From RGIG3513 sp045658985 (GTDB lineage Bacteria; Bacillota; Clostridia; Oscillospirales; Butyricicoccaceae), in the NCBI GenBank assembly GCA_045658985.1, contig JAZOWC010000055.1, positions 1 through 39,520 of the forward strand: a DNA stretch of 39,520 nucleotides, written 5' to 3'. How positions within the stretch are numbered: the first letter of the stretch is position 1; every line of letters begins with the position of its first letter. Shown here piece by piece: positions 22,984 to 29,906 of the stretch. Both the position numbers and the translations under genes were made by a program. Under the pieces are notes generated by a model. The model saw nothing but the letters and a program-made list of their open reading frames with translations. It was not told where the DNA came from and did not search any database.

Positions 22984-24117
22984 ATGACGGTCACAGTTGC
23001 CATAGATTCTTTCAAGGGCAGTCTCACCACATTCGAGGCGGGCGAGAGCGCCAAGGCGGGCATCCTCCGTGCCTGCCCCACGGCGCGCGTGTGTGTTGTG
23101 CCTCTGGCCGACGGCGGCGAAGGTACGGCGGAGACCCTTACCCGCGCGCTGGGCGGCGAGACTGTGACCGCGACCGTCACGGGCCCTCTTGGCGAGCCGG
23201 TGAACGCCCGCTACGGCATCGCAGGGGACGTGGCGCTCATGGAGATGGCGCAGGCGGCGGGTATCACCCTTGCCCGCGGCAGACTCGATCCCAGAGCCGC
23301 CACCACCTTCGGCGTGGGCGAGATGATACTGGATGCACTGGGCCGCGGCTGCCGAAGCTTTGTTATGGGAATCGGCGGCAGCGCCACCAACGACGGCGGC
23401 ATGGGTATGCTTCAGGCGCTGGGTGTGCGGTTTGAGGACGAATGCGGCCAACCTCTCCCCTGCCGCGGCGACAGTCTGAGCAGGGTAAAAAAGATCGATA
23501 TCGCGGGCATAAATCCCCTGCTGAAAGAGTGTAAATTCCGCATTGCCTGCGATGTAAAAAATCCACTGTGCAAAGACAGCGGCTGCAGTGCGGTATTCGG
23601 GCCTCAAAAGGGCATCGCTGCCGACGAGATCGCTCTTTGGGACGGATGGATGGCCGATTATGCCCGATGTGTGCAGCGCGTAAACCCCCATGCCGACCCC
23701 CTCGCTCACGGCGCGGGCGCCGCAGGGGGACTGGGGTTTGCCTTCCTCTCCTTTACCCGCGCGCAGCTGGTGTCGGGCATTGATCTGGTGATGCAGACGG
23801 TTGGTCTGGAGGAGCTGATCGGTGAGTCCGACCTGGTGATCACTGGAGAGGGCAGGCTGGACGGACAGTCCTGCATGGGCAAAGCTCCCTCGGGTGTGGC
23901 GGCGCTGGCACTCGAGCACCGCAGGCCCTGCGTTGCCCTGTCTGGTGCGGTCACCGAAGATGCCGTCGCCTGCAACGAGCGGGGAATCGATGCATTCTTC
24001 TCCATCCTGCGCTCGGCCTGCACGCTGGAGCAGGCTATGGACAAAGAAACCGCCAAAGCAAATCTCTCAGCCACCGCCGAGCAGGTCATCAGGCTGTATA
24101 TGACCGCAAGAAGATAA
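22984..24117 (+). CDS. Glycerate kinase (GlxK/GarK family)
   Basis: The 377-residue protein phosphorylates glycerate with ATP, linking glyoxylate/serine breakdown to glycolysis. Family signatures are seen in order: AIDSFKGSLT, PLADGGEGTAE, GIGGSATNDGGMGMLQALG, FGPQKG, GAGAAGGLGFAF and VITGEGRLDGQSCMGKAP. The ATG at 22984 has GGAG 8 nt ahead and gives the usual N-terminus; upstream GTG and ATG codons are closer to the ribosome site. It is transcribed alone, divergent from the nuclease gene, and ends before a perfect hairpin. Whether the product is 2- or 3-phosphoglycerate cannot be told. Confidence 0.95.
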   Translation: MTVTVAIDSFKGSLTTFEAGESAKAGILRACPTARVCVVPLADGGEGTAETLTRALGGETVTATVTGPLGEPVNARYGIAGDVALMEMAQAAGITLARGRLDPRAATTFGVGEMILDALGRGCRSFVMGIGGSATNDGGMGMLQALGVRFEDECGQPLPCRGDSLSRVKKIDIAGINPLLKECKFRIACDVKNPLCKDSGCSAVFGPQKGIAADEIALWDGWMADYARCVQRVNPHADPLAHGAGAAGGLGFAFLSFTRAQLVSGIDLVMQTVGLEELIGESDLVITGEGRLDGQSCMGKAPSGVAALALEHRRPCVALSGAVTEDAVACNERGIDAFFSILRSACTLEQAMDKETAKANLSATAEQVIRLYMTARR

Positions 24118-24139
24118 ACTGTAAGTTGAATAGTATAGA

Positions 24140-24178
24140 AATACAACAGTATGTATAATACATACTGTTGTATTTGTT
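24140..24178. terminator. Perfect 16-bp hairpin after glycerate kinase
   Basis: AATACAACAGTATGTA and its exact complement flank TAA. The stem is AT-rich, and the T-tract is only moderate (TTGTTTG), so termination strength is uncertain. Confidence 0.65.
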
Positions 24179-24853
24179 TGCATTTATACCTAATGTATCG
24201 AATTATTGGCATTATTGCCGCTCCAACGCATTATACAACTTTTTGTATAGATACCGGCATATTATACGCGCAATTATCATAATTTGATTTGATACTCCAA
24301 CAAACTGCAGCAGATGCAATCTCTGTCCACACCTTCTGCAAGGCTGCAGGATCTGCGGAAAATGACACATCGGCAGGGGCCTCCCACGTTCGATTATGAC
24401 TCCTTCCCTCCCCCACGGCACTCTAACATCCACTCAAATCTCTCACATGTCTCAAACTCTTGTGGAAAACTTGTCGGCAAAATTGCACTCCCGCAAGCTT
24501 ATTCATAGGCGCCCCAAAGACATCCTCTCCACCTCTGCTCACAGCGTAATCAGACTGCCGCAAAACGGTCAGCCAACCGTTTTGGCAAGAACATCGTCTT
24601 GATGCTCCGTAGACAAAATCACCTCTCTCCTCTGCCTGCGGTGCTGCGTAACAGATCCACCAACCTCGCATCTTACCTTCGTTTTGTTATCCGACCACGG
24701 CAACATAAAACACAACTCTCCGCACTGCTCCCCCGCCTAAAATCCGCAGAAACCAGCAGCATTTTCGCGAGTGTGTAGCAGTATCTTTTGTCCACTTATA
24801 GCATACAATATATTCCTATGAAATCTATCTTTTCATAGGGTTCTTTACTCAAT

Positions 24854-24896
24854 AACAATGCCCGTATTGCAAAGCAATACGGGCATTGTTTTTACC
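24854..24896 (+). terminator. Strong plus-strand terminator with no visible upstream gene
   Basis: A 17-bp perfect stem (AACAATGCCCGTATTGC and its complement, 3-nt loop) is followed by TTTTTA on the plus strand only. The same stem sequence, with a GTAC core inserted, forms the inner arm of the element at 24984-25090. Confidence 0.8.
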
Positions 24897-24983
24897 TTAA
24901 TCCGGTATTTTTTGAGCAGATTTCGATGATATACGAGCAGCGCCCGTTGTATAACGAGCGCTGTTGTTGCTGATTCTACAGGT

Positions 24984-25090
24984 ATTTTTGAGATGATTTC
25001 GCGCTTTATACAAGTAATGCCCGCATTGGCAGTACTATCTGTACGGCAATACGGGCATTACGCAGTAGAAACGTGAAAGCGCTCAAAAAT
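24984..25090 (-). repeat. GTAC-core hairpin element, copy at the serS 3' end
   Basis: Outer arms ATTTTTGAG and CTCAAAAAT pair, TTTCGCG pairs with CGTGAAA, and GTAATGCCCG pairs with CGGGCATTAC around the core. The outer arm reaches the serS stop codon. Confidence 0.9.
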
Positions 25091-26394
25091 CAGAACTTGT
25101 TTTTCATATCCTTGGTGATCACTTCCACTCCGCCGAGGTACTTACGCAGAACTTCGGGCACGATGATGGAGCCGTCGGCGCGCTGATTCTGCTCTACGAC
25201 TGCGGGCAGGATACGGGAGGTTGCCAGACCGGAGCCGTTGAGGGTGTGCATAAGCTCGATCTTGCCGCTGTCCTCACGACGGAAACGCATATTTCCGCGG
25301 CGAGCCTGATAATCACGGGCGTTGGAGACAGAGGAGACCTCTTTGTAGCCGTTCATGGAGGGGATGTGGATCTCGATATCGTAGGTGCGGGCCATGGATG
25401 CGGAGCAGTCGCCTGCGGCCAGCTTGACGGTGCGGAAGTGGAATCCCAGTCCGGAAACAAGCTTCTCAGCCTTGGTTACCAGCTCCTCGAATGCTGCATC
25501 GGAGTCCTCAGGCTTGGTAAACTGTACCATTTCGACCTTGTTGAACTGATGCCCGCGTACCATTCCGCGCTCATCGGCACGGTAGGAGCCTGCTTCGCGG
25601 CGGAAGCAGGGGGTGTAGGAGATATATTTGCGGGGCAGATCGGCCTCGGTGAGGATCTCGTCGCGGTGGAGAGCTACCAGAGCGGTCTCAGCGGTGGGCA
25701 GCATGAATCTGCGGCGCTCGTCCTCGGCGGTCTCCAGCCAGTACACGTCCTCAGCGAACTTGGGGAACTGGCCTGCGGTCAGTCCGCACTCGTAGGAGAG
25801 CATATGGGGAACGAGCACCAGCTCGTAGCCGTCTGCGATATGTGTGTCAACAAAGTAGTTGAGCAGCGCCCACTCCAGACGTGCGCCCCAGCCGCGATAG
25901 ATCCAGAATCCGCTGCCGGACAGCTTGGTGCCGCGGGGATAATCGATAAATCCGAGGTCTGTGCACAGATCAACGTGGTTTTTGGGCTCAAAATCAAACT
26001 TGTGGGGCTCACCGAAGGTGCGGATCTCCTGATTGTTCTCCTTGCCGCCGCCGAGGAGGTCCTCATCGGGCAGGTTGGGCAGGCCCAGCATATAGTTGCG
26101 GTAGTCGATCTCGACCTTTTCCAGCTCGGTTTCGATGTTTTTGATCTCGTTTGCCAGCTCTTTCATCTTTGCAAAGACGGGAGCAACGTCCTCACCGGCC
26201 TTTTTCATAGCGGGGATCTGCTTGGAGACCTTGTTCTGCTCGCTCTTCATGCTCTCGGTCTTCTGGATGAGGGTGCGGCGCTGTTCGTCCAGCTCAAGGA
26301 TCTTTGCGATCTCTTCGGCTGCGTCCTTTTCTTTTCTTGCAAACAGTTCTATAACCTTCTGGGGATTTTCCTTGATTTTTTTAATATCGATCAT
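25090..26394 (-). CDS. serS: Seryl-tRNA synthetase
   Basis: This 434-residue class II synthetase charges tRNA-Ser. The N-terminal about 110 residues form the long coiled-coil tRNA-binding arm. Motif 2 is visible in CFRREAGSYRADERGMVRGH followed by QFNKVEM, and motif 3 in LNGSGLATSRILPAVVEQNQ. Length is typical. It starts 10 nt after parB, with GAGG before the ATG, so it is likely read from the parA promoter as third gene. Its 3' end is immediately followed by a GTAC-core hairpin. Confidence 0.98.
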   Translation of the reverse strand: MIDIKKIKENPQKVIELFARKEKDAAEEIAKILELDEQRRTLIQKTESMKSEQNKVSKQIPAMKKAGEDVAPVFAKMKELANEIKNIETELEKVEIDYRNYMLGLPNLPDEDLLGGGKENNQEIRTFGEPHKFDFEPKNHVDLCTDLGFIDYPRGTKLSGSGFWIYRGWGARLEWALLNYFVDTHIADGYELVLVPHMLSYECGLTAGQFPKFAEDVYWLETAEDERRRFMLPTAETALVALHRDEILTEADLPRKYISYTPCFRREAGSYRADERGMVRGHQFNKVEMVQFTKPEDSDAAFEELVTKAEKLVSGLGFHFRTVKLAAGDCSASMARTYDIEIHIPSMNGYKEVSSVSNARDYQARRGNMRFRREDSGKIELMHTLNGSGLATSRILPAVVEQNQRADGSIIVPEVLRKYLGGVEVITKDMKNKF

Positions 26395-26404
26395 TTTAAT
26401 TTCC

Positions 26405-27262
26405 TCACTTTATGTTTTTCAGGGCTTCACAGACCTTTTCCAGGTCCTCATTGCCGTAATATTCTATAGTCAGCTTGCCGCGCTTGGCGCCATGTCTGAT
26501 ACTGATGCGATGGCCGGTACTCTCGGACATCTCGTCCTCAAGCTTTTTGATATAGATAGCCGCCATATCGGTCTTTTTTGATGATTCTTTGGGTGCTTTG
26601 AGCAGGTTTTTGACCAATTCTTCGGTCTCACGTACGCTCAACTCGCCGAGAACCACCTTTGCCGCGGCTTCTTTTATCTTTTTTTCGTTCTCAAGGGGCA
26701 GCAGCGCACGTGCGTGACCTGCCGTAAGTTCCCCGGCTGAGAGCATCTCCTTGATTTCCTCGGGCAGCGATAACAATCTGATAGAGTTTGCTATCGCCGA
26801 TCTAGATCGTCCGACCCGTTCGGAGGCCTCGGTCTGGGTCAGTCCCATCTTCTCGATGAGGGTAAAATATCCCTCTGCCTCTTCCACGGGATTCAGGTCT
26901 TCGCGCTGAAGATTCTCAATGAGCGCCAGCTCGAAGGTCTTCTTCTCGTCTGCTTCCAGTACGATCGCGGGGATCTCGGTGAGTCCTGCCATTCTTGCAG
27001 CACGCCATCGACGCTCGCCGGCGATGATCTGGTAGGTTTCCCCTGTTTTTCGCACGGTGATAGGAGTGATAACACCGTGTGTTTTGATGCTTTCGGCCAG
27101 TTCTGACAGCTTTTCTGCATCAAAATCGTGACGGGGTTGGTCGCGGTTGGGCTCAATATCGCTGAGTCGCAGGCCTTTTACGCTCTTTTCTTCGGTTGCT
27201 TCGTCGCCGAAGATGGCATTAAGTCCCAGAACCTTTTTACCCAGGCCCTTACCCGTTGTCAC
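26405..27262 (-). CDS. parB: Chromosome-partitioning protein ParB (Spo0J)
   Basis: ParB is the CTP-dependent clamp that loads at parS and spreads to organise the origin region. The 285-residue product has the N-terminal GKGLGKKVLGLNAIF tail that stimulates ParA, the CTP/parS-loading motif IIAGERRWRAARMAG, LIENLQREDLNPVEEA, the HTH LTQTEASERVGRSRSAIANS, and a C-terminal dimerisation region. All key motifs are canonical. It lies 14 nt after parA and 10 nt before serS. Confidence 0.97.
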   Translation of the reverse strand: MTTGKGLGKKVLGLNAIFGDEATEEKSVKGLRLSDIEPNRDQPRHDFDAEKLSELAESIKTHGVITPITVRKTGETYQIIAGERRWRAARMAGLTEIPAIVLEADEKKTFELALIENLQREDLNPVEEAEGYFTLIEKMGLTQTEASERVGRSRSAIANSIRLLSLPEEIKEMLSAGELTAGHARALLPLENEKKIKEAAAKVVLGELSVRETEELVKNLLKAPKESSKKTDMAAIYIKKLEDEMSESTGHRISIRHGAKRGKLTIEYYGNEDLEKVCEALKNIK

Positions 27263-27276
27263 ATCTATCCCTCCCT

Positions 27277-28023
27277 TTAATTTTTGGACACGAACTCGGC
27301 GGCAAGGGCGTTGTATGCCTCCGCGCCGCGCGAAGTACGGTCATATCCTATAATCGGCAACCCGTGCGAAGGCGCCTCAGAAAGACGCACGTTGCGCGGA
27401 ATCACCGTCTTATACACTTTTTTGCCGAAATACTTCTTGATCTCCTCGGCAACCTGAATGGTCAGGTTGGTTCTGCCGTCGTACATTGTCAGAACTATGC
27501 CTTCTATGTCGATTGCGGGATTGATCTTCTTTTTTACCGTCTTGATGGAGTTGACCAGCTGCGAAAGTCCCTCCAGCGCGTAATATTCGCACTGCATGGG
27601 CACCAAAACGGTGTCGCAGACAGCCAGCGCGTTGAGTGTCAGCATGCCCAACGAGGGCGGACAGTCGATAAAAATGAAGTCATAGTTGTCCCGACAGCTG
27701 TCAAGCACCGATTTGAGGCGGTACTCGCGGTCGTCCATCAAAGCTACCTCCTGCTCTGCGGCGGCAAGACGGATGTCTGCAGGCAGAACGTCGCACCATT
27801 TGGTGGGTTTTACGGGGACGTCAACACCGGCGACAATGCCGTCGTAGATGCTCTCGCCCTCTCTGACCTCCACTCCAAGCCCCGACGTGGCGTTGCTCTG
27901 GGGGTCAAAATCGCACAAAAGCACCTTTTTGCCGTTTGCCGCACAGCAGCAGGCAAGGTTGAGACAGGTTGTAGTCTTTCCGACGCCGCCTTTTTGGTTG
28001 GCGACAGCTATAATTTTGCCCAT
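27277..28023 (-). CDS. parA: Chromosome-partitioning ATPase ParA (Soj)
   Basis: The 248-residue deviant-Walker ATPase shows NQKGGVGKTTTCLNLA (P-loop from residue 9), CDFDPQSNATSG (Walker A') and FIFIDCPPSLGMLTLNAL (Walker B). It lacks an N-terminal HTH, as expected of chromosomal Soj rather than plasmid ParA. It binds DNA as an ATP dimer and is stimulated by ParB. A near-consensus promoter and AAGGAGG lie upstream, and two parS sites sit between it and noc. First gene of parA-parB-serS. Confidence 0.97.
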   Translation of the reverse strand: MGKIIAVANQKGGVGKTTTCLNLACCCAANGKKVLLCDFDPQSNATSGLGVEVREGESIYDGIVAGVDVPVKPTKWCDVLPADIRLAAAEQEVALMDDREYRLKSVLDSCRDNYDFIFIDCPPSLGMLTLNALAVCDTVLVPMQCEYYALEGLSQLVNSIKTVKKKINPAIDIEGIVLTMYDGRTNLTIQVAEEIKKYFGKKVYKTVIPRNVRLSEAPSHGLPIIGYDRTSRGAEAYNALAAEFVSKN

Positions 28024-28050
28024 TTTGCCCTCCTTGAGTGTAGTACTTCT

Positions 28051-28079
28051 ATTATAGACTCAACAAGGCAAAAAAGCAA
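28051..28079 (-). promoter_or_regulatory. Promoter of parA-parB-serS
   Basis: TTGCTT (28074-28079) and TATAAT (28051-28056) with a 17-nt spacer, 28 nt before parA. Confidence 0.8.
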
Positions 28080-28115
28080 TAGAAATAAGGCTTTTGGCCG
28101 AATAAAAAAGCTAAA

Positions 28116-28131
28116 TGTTTCACGTGAAACA
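28116..28131. promoter_or_regulatory. parS site 1
   Basis: Perfect palindrome TGTTTCACGTGAAACA, the chromosomal ParB loading site consensus, 37 nt upstream of the parA promoter. Confidence 0.97.
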
Positions 28132-28221
28132 GTGCGGACGAAGTCCGCAGCTAAATAGACTGCTTCGCAGGCTGCTGATTTATGCCTGCGGCGCTATTAA
28201 GCTGCAGACGGAGGCTGCTTG

Positions 28222-28237
28222 TGTTTCACGTGAAACA
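28222..28237. promoter_or_regulatory. parS site 2
   Basis: Second perfect TGTTTCACGTGAAACA, 106 nt from site 1 and 6 nt beyond the noc stop codon. Confidence 0.97.
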
Positions 28238-28243
28238 TCTCCC

Positions 28244-29056
28244 CTATCCTCTGCCGATCCTCACCGTCACCACCGTGTCCATATCCACCACAGTCTGCCG
28301 AACGTCCACCGCAAATCCGGACATCTCCATAGTTTTGGCGGCGCGGGCGAGGGTATTAAGGAATATCCTGACGTCTTTTATGTATACAGTTTCCTTGCAG
28401 GGTGTTTTAGCGCCGCGGTCGTTGGGTTTCGGCTCCTTTTGCGCCTGCACAAGCATATTATCCACCATTTTTTCGGTCTGCTCCACGTTATATCCCCTGA
28501 TTACCGCCGTTTCTGCGGCAAGACTCTGCTCCTCCTCGGGCAGCCTGAGCAGAGCGCGGGCGTGACGCTCGCTGAGCCCGCTCTCGCGGATCACCTCTAC
28601 GGCTTTGGGCGACAGTTTGAGCAGGCGCAGTTTGTTGGCCACAGCACTCTGGGTCTTGCCGATCTTTTCGGCGGTCTGCTGCTGGGTAAGGCCGTATTTG
28701 TCTATGAGACTGCGCAGAGAGAGCGCCTCCTCAAAGAAATCCAGATCCTTCCTCTGCAGATTCTCCACCACCGCCATAAACGAGCTGCCTTTTTCGTCGG
28801 TTTCCAGTATGTAGCAGGGCACCTGCCTGAGTCCCGCCAGTCTGGATGCCATCAGCCGCCTCTCCCCCGCTATCAGCTCGAACCCGCCTTTTTCCGAGCG
28901 GCGTACCGTCAGCGGTGTAATGATCCCACAGCTTTTTATGCTCTCGGCAAGCTGAGAGATGGCATCGGGGTCGAATATTTTGCGCGGCTGATTGGGGTTG
29001 GGGGCGATATCGTCTACGGGAATCTTGCGAAAATCACGGCTTTGCAGCAGGGGCAT
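28244..29056 (-). CDS. noc: ParB-family protein, probable nucleoid occlusion protein Noc
   Basis: This 270-residue ParB paralogue lies next to parA-parB, as Noc does in Firmicutes. It has VDDIAPNPNQPRKIF, ENLQRKDLDFFEEA, the HTH LTQQQTAEKIGKTQSAVANK and RGYNVEQTEKMVDNML, the latter resembling Noc more than ParB. Noc binds its own palindromic sites, contacts the membrane through its N-terminus and blocks Z-ring assembly over the nucleoid. The N-terminal MPLLQSRDFRKIP is short compared with Noc proteins that carry a membrane helix. The CTP-site motif reads GERRLMA rather than GERRxRA. It could therefore be a diverged ParB with other duties. AAAGGAG lies 7 nt before ATG. Confidence 0.85.
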   Translation of the reverse strand: MPLLQSRDFRKIPVDDIAPNPNQPRKIFDPDAISQLAESIKSCGIITPLTVRRSEKGGFELIAGERRLMASRLAGLRQVPCYILETDEKGSSFMAVVENLQRKDLDFFEEALSLRSLIDKYGLTQQQTAEKIGKTQSAVANKLRLLKLSPKAVEVIRESGLSERHARALLRLPEEEQSLAAETAVIRGYNVEQTEKMVDNMLVQAQKEPKPNDRGAKTPCKETVYIKDVRIFLNTLARAAKTMEMSGFAVDVRQTVVDMDTVVTVRIGRG

Positions 29057-29215
29057 ATCATCACTCCTTTTGTGCCAAGAATAACACAGGGAAATAATGA
29101 ATATTCTCGAAAAATACTGTATTTTTCACATTTCGTGCGACAAATAGGTCTAAAACGCATCTAAATATGCCCTGTTTGCACATTTCCCATCATCACCCGA
29201 CAGGAGCAAACATAC

Positions 29216-29244
29216 AAAAAGACCGCCTTTTCAGGCGGTCTTTT
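29216..29244. terminator. Bidirectional terminator between noc and mscL
   Basis: AAAAAGACCGCC pairs with GGCGGTCTTTT around TTTTCA. On the minus strand it ends mscL transcripts before noc. Confidence 0.9.
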
Positions 29245-29262
29245 GTGTTTTGCTTTTTTGAC

Positions 29263-29769
29263 TTACTTCTTCAGGGAGTCACGGATCTCTCTGAGCAGAG
29301 CCAGTTCTTCCTGTCTGAGGGCAGCTTCTGCAGCAGCCTTCTCAGCGGCGATCTTGTCTTCTTCAGCCTTCTTTGCGGCAGCAGCGGCATCGTCAGCAGC
29401 CTTCTTGGCAGCGGCGGCAGCTTCTTCCTCAAGACGCTTCTTCTCGCCGGCCTTTGCGATCAGGCGAACGACCACAAAGATAACGAATGCGATGATCAGG
29501 AAGTTGATGATCATCTGGATGAAGTTGCCGTAGCGGATAGCGTTGTCGATGACTTCTACGCCGTCAGCGTCCAGATGGGACTTGAGCACCCACTGCTTTG
29601 CGGTAAAATCGATGCCGCCGGTGCAGACGCCGATAGCAGGAGTGATGATGTCCTTGACCAGGCTGTTAACGATAGCGGTGAAAGCGGAGCCGACTACGAC
29701 GCCGACTGCCATGTCAACTACGTTGCCTCTGGTGATGAACTTCTTGAAGTCCTGGAAAAACTTTTTCAT
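29263..29769 (-). CDS. mscL: Large-conductance mechanosensitive channel MscL with a long charged tail
   Basis: MscL opens under membrane tension to release solutes during osmotic downshock. The 168-residue product starts with KKFFQDFKKFITRGNVVDMA, followed by TM1 (about 16-45, GVVVGSAFTAIVNSLVKDII), an external loop, and TM2 (about 82-105). After TM2 comes an Ala/Lys/Glu-rich helix (about 108-155) with EEEAAAAAKKAADDAAAAAK-like repeats, then the usual C-terminal LLREIRDSLKK. Typical MscL is about 130-150 residues, so the cytoplasmic bundle is roughly 25-30 residues longer than usual. It has its own promoter and terminator and stands between noc and mnmE. Confidence 0.96.
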   Translation of the reverse strand: MKKFFQDFKKFITRGNVVDMAVGVVVGSAFTAIVNSLVKDIITPAIGVCTGGIDFTAKQWVLKSHLDADGVEVIDNAIRYGNFIQMIINFLIIAFVIFVVVRLIAKAGEKKRLEEEAAAAAKKAADDAAAAAKKAEEDKIAAEKAAAEAALRQEELALLREIRDSLKK

Positions 29770-29807
29770 GTGAAAAATCCCCCTGAAAAATATGTATTTG
29801 TGATAAT

Positions 29808-29836
29808 ATTGTACACTTTTTGTACGCCGAGGTCAA
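29808..29836 (-). promoter_or_regulatory. Promoter of mscL
   Basis: TTGACC (29831-29836) and TACAAT (29808-29813) with a 17-nt spacer. Confidence 0.85.
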
Positions 29837-29841
29837 GACTC

Positions 29842-29876
29842 TTTTCATTTTGATTAAAATGTGTTATAATTATAAT
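29842..29876 (+). promoter_or_regulatory. Promoter of mnmE
   Basis: TTTTCA (29842-29847) and TATAAT (29865-29870) with a 17-nt spacer; a second TATAAT follows directly at 29871-29876. Confidence 0.7.
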
Positions 29877-29906
29877 GTATAAGTATGTTTATATGAGGTG
29901 ACTCAA

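Larger units (their letters stand above)
24118..25089. other. Long gene-poor gap between glycerate kinase and serS
   Basis: This nearly 1-kb stretch has no convincing gene. It has a perfect hairpin at each side (24140-24178, 24854-24896), a degenerate hairpin (about 24906-24975) and a GTAC-core element (24984-25090). The middle (about 24230-24800) is unusually rich in C and T on the plus strand and free of the repeats found elsewhere. On the minus strand two short frames (24423-24671, 24212-24433) resemble nothing known; a decayed gene or an untranslated RNA are both possible. Confidence 0.6.

Noticed and set aside
24212..24671. Two short minus-strand open frames
   Set aside because: No recognisable motif, no clear ribosome site; kept only as a possible decayed gene in the gap description.
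24230..24800. SRP RNA, RNase P RNA or tmRNA near serS
   Set aside because: None of the conserved core sequences of these RNAs could be found in the gap.
28138..28175. Additional partitioning or regulatory site between the parS palindromes
   Set aside because: The small palindromes there look like the generic hairpin repeats of this genome.
24118..29900. Chromosomal replication origin
   Set aside because: The parABS/noc and mnmEG-rsmG context is origin-proximal in many Firmicutes, but no DnaA-box cluster or AT-rich unwinding region with dnaA was seen.
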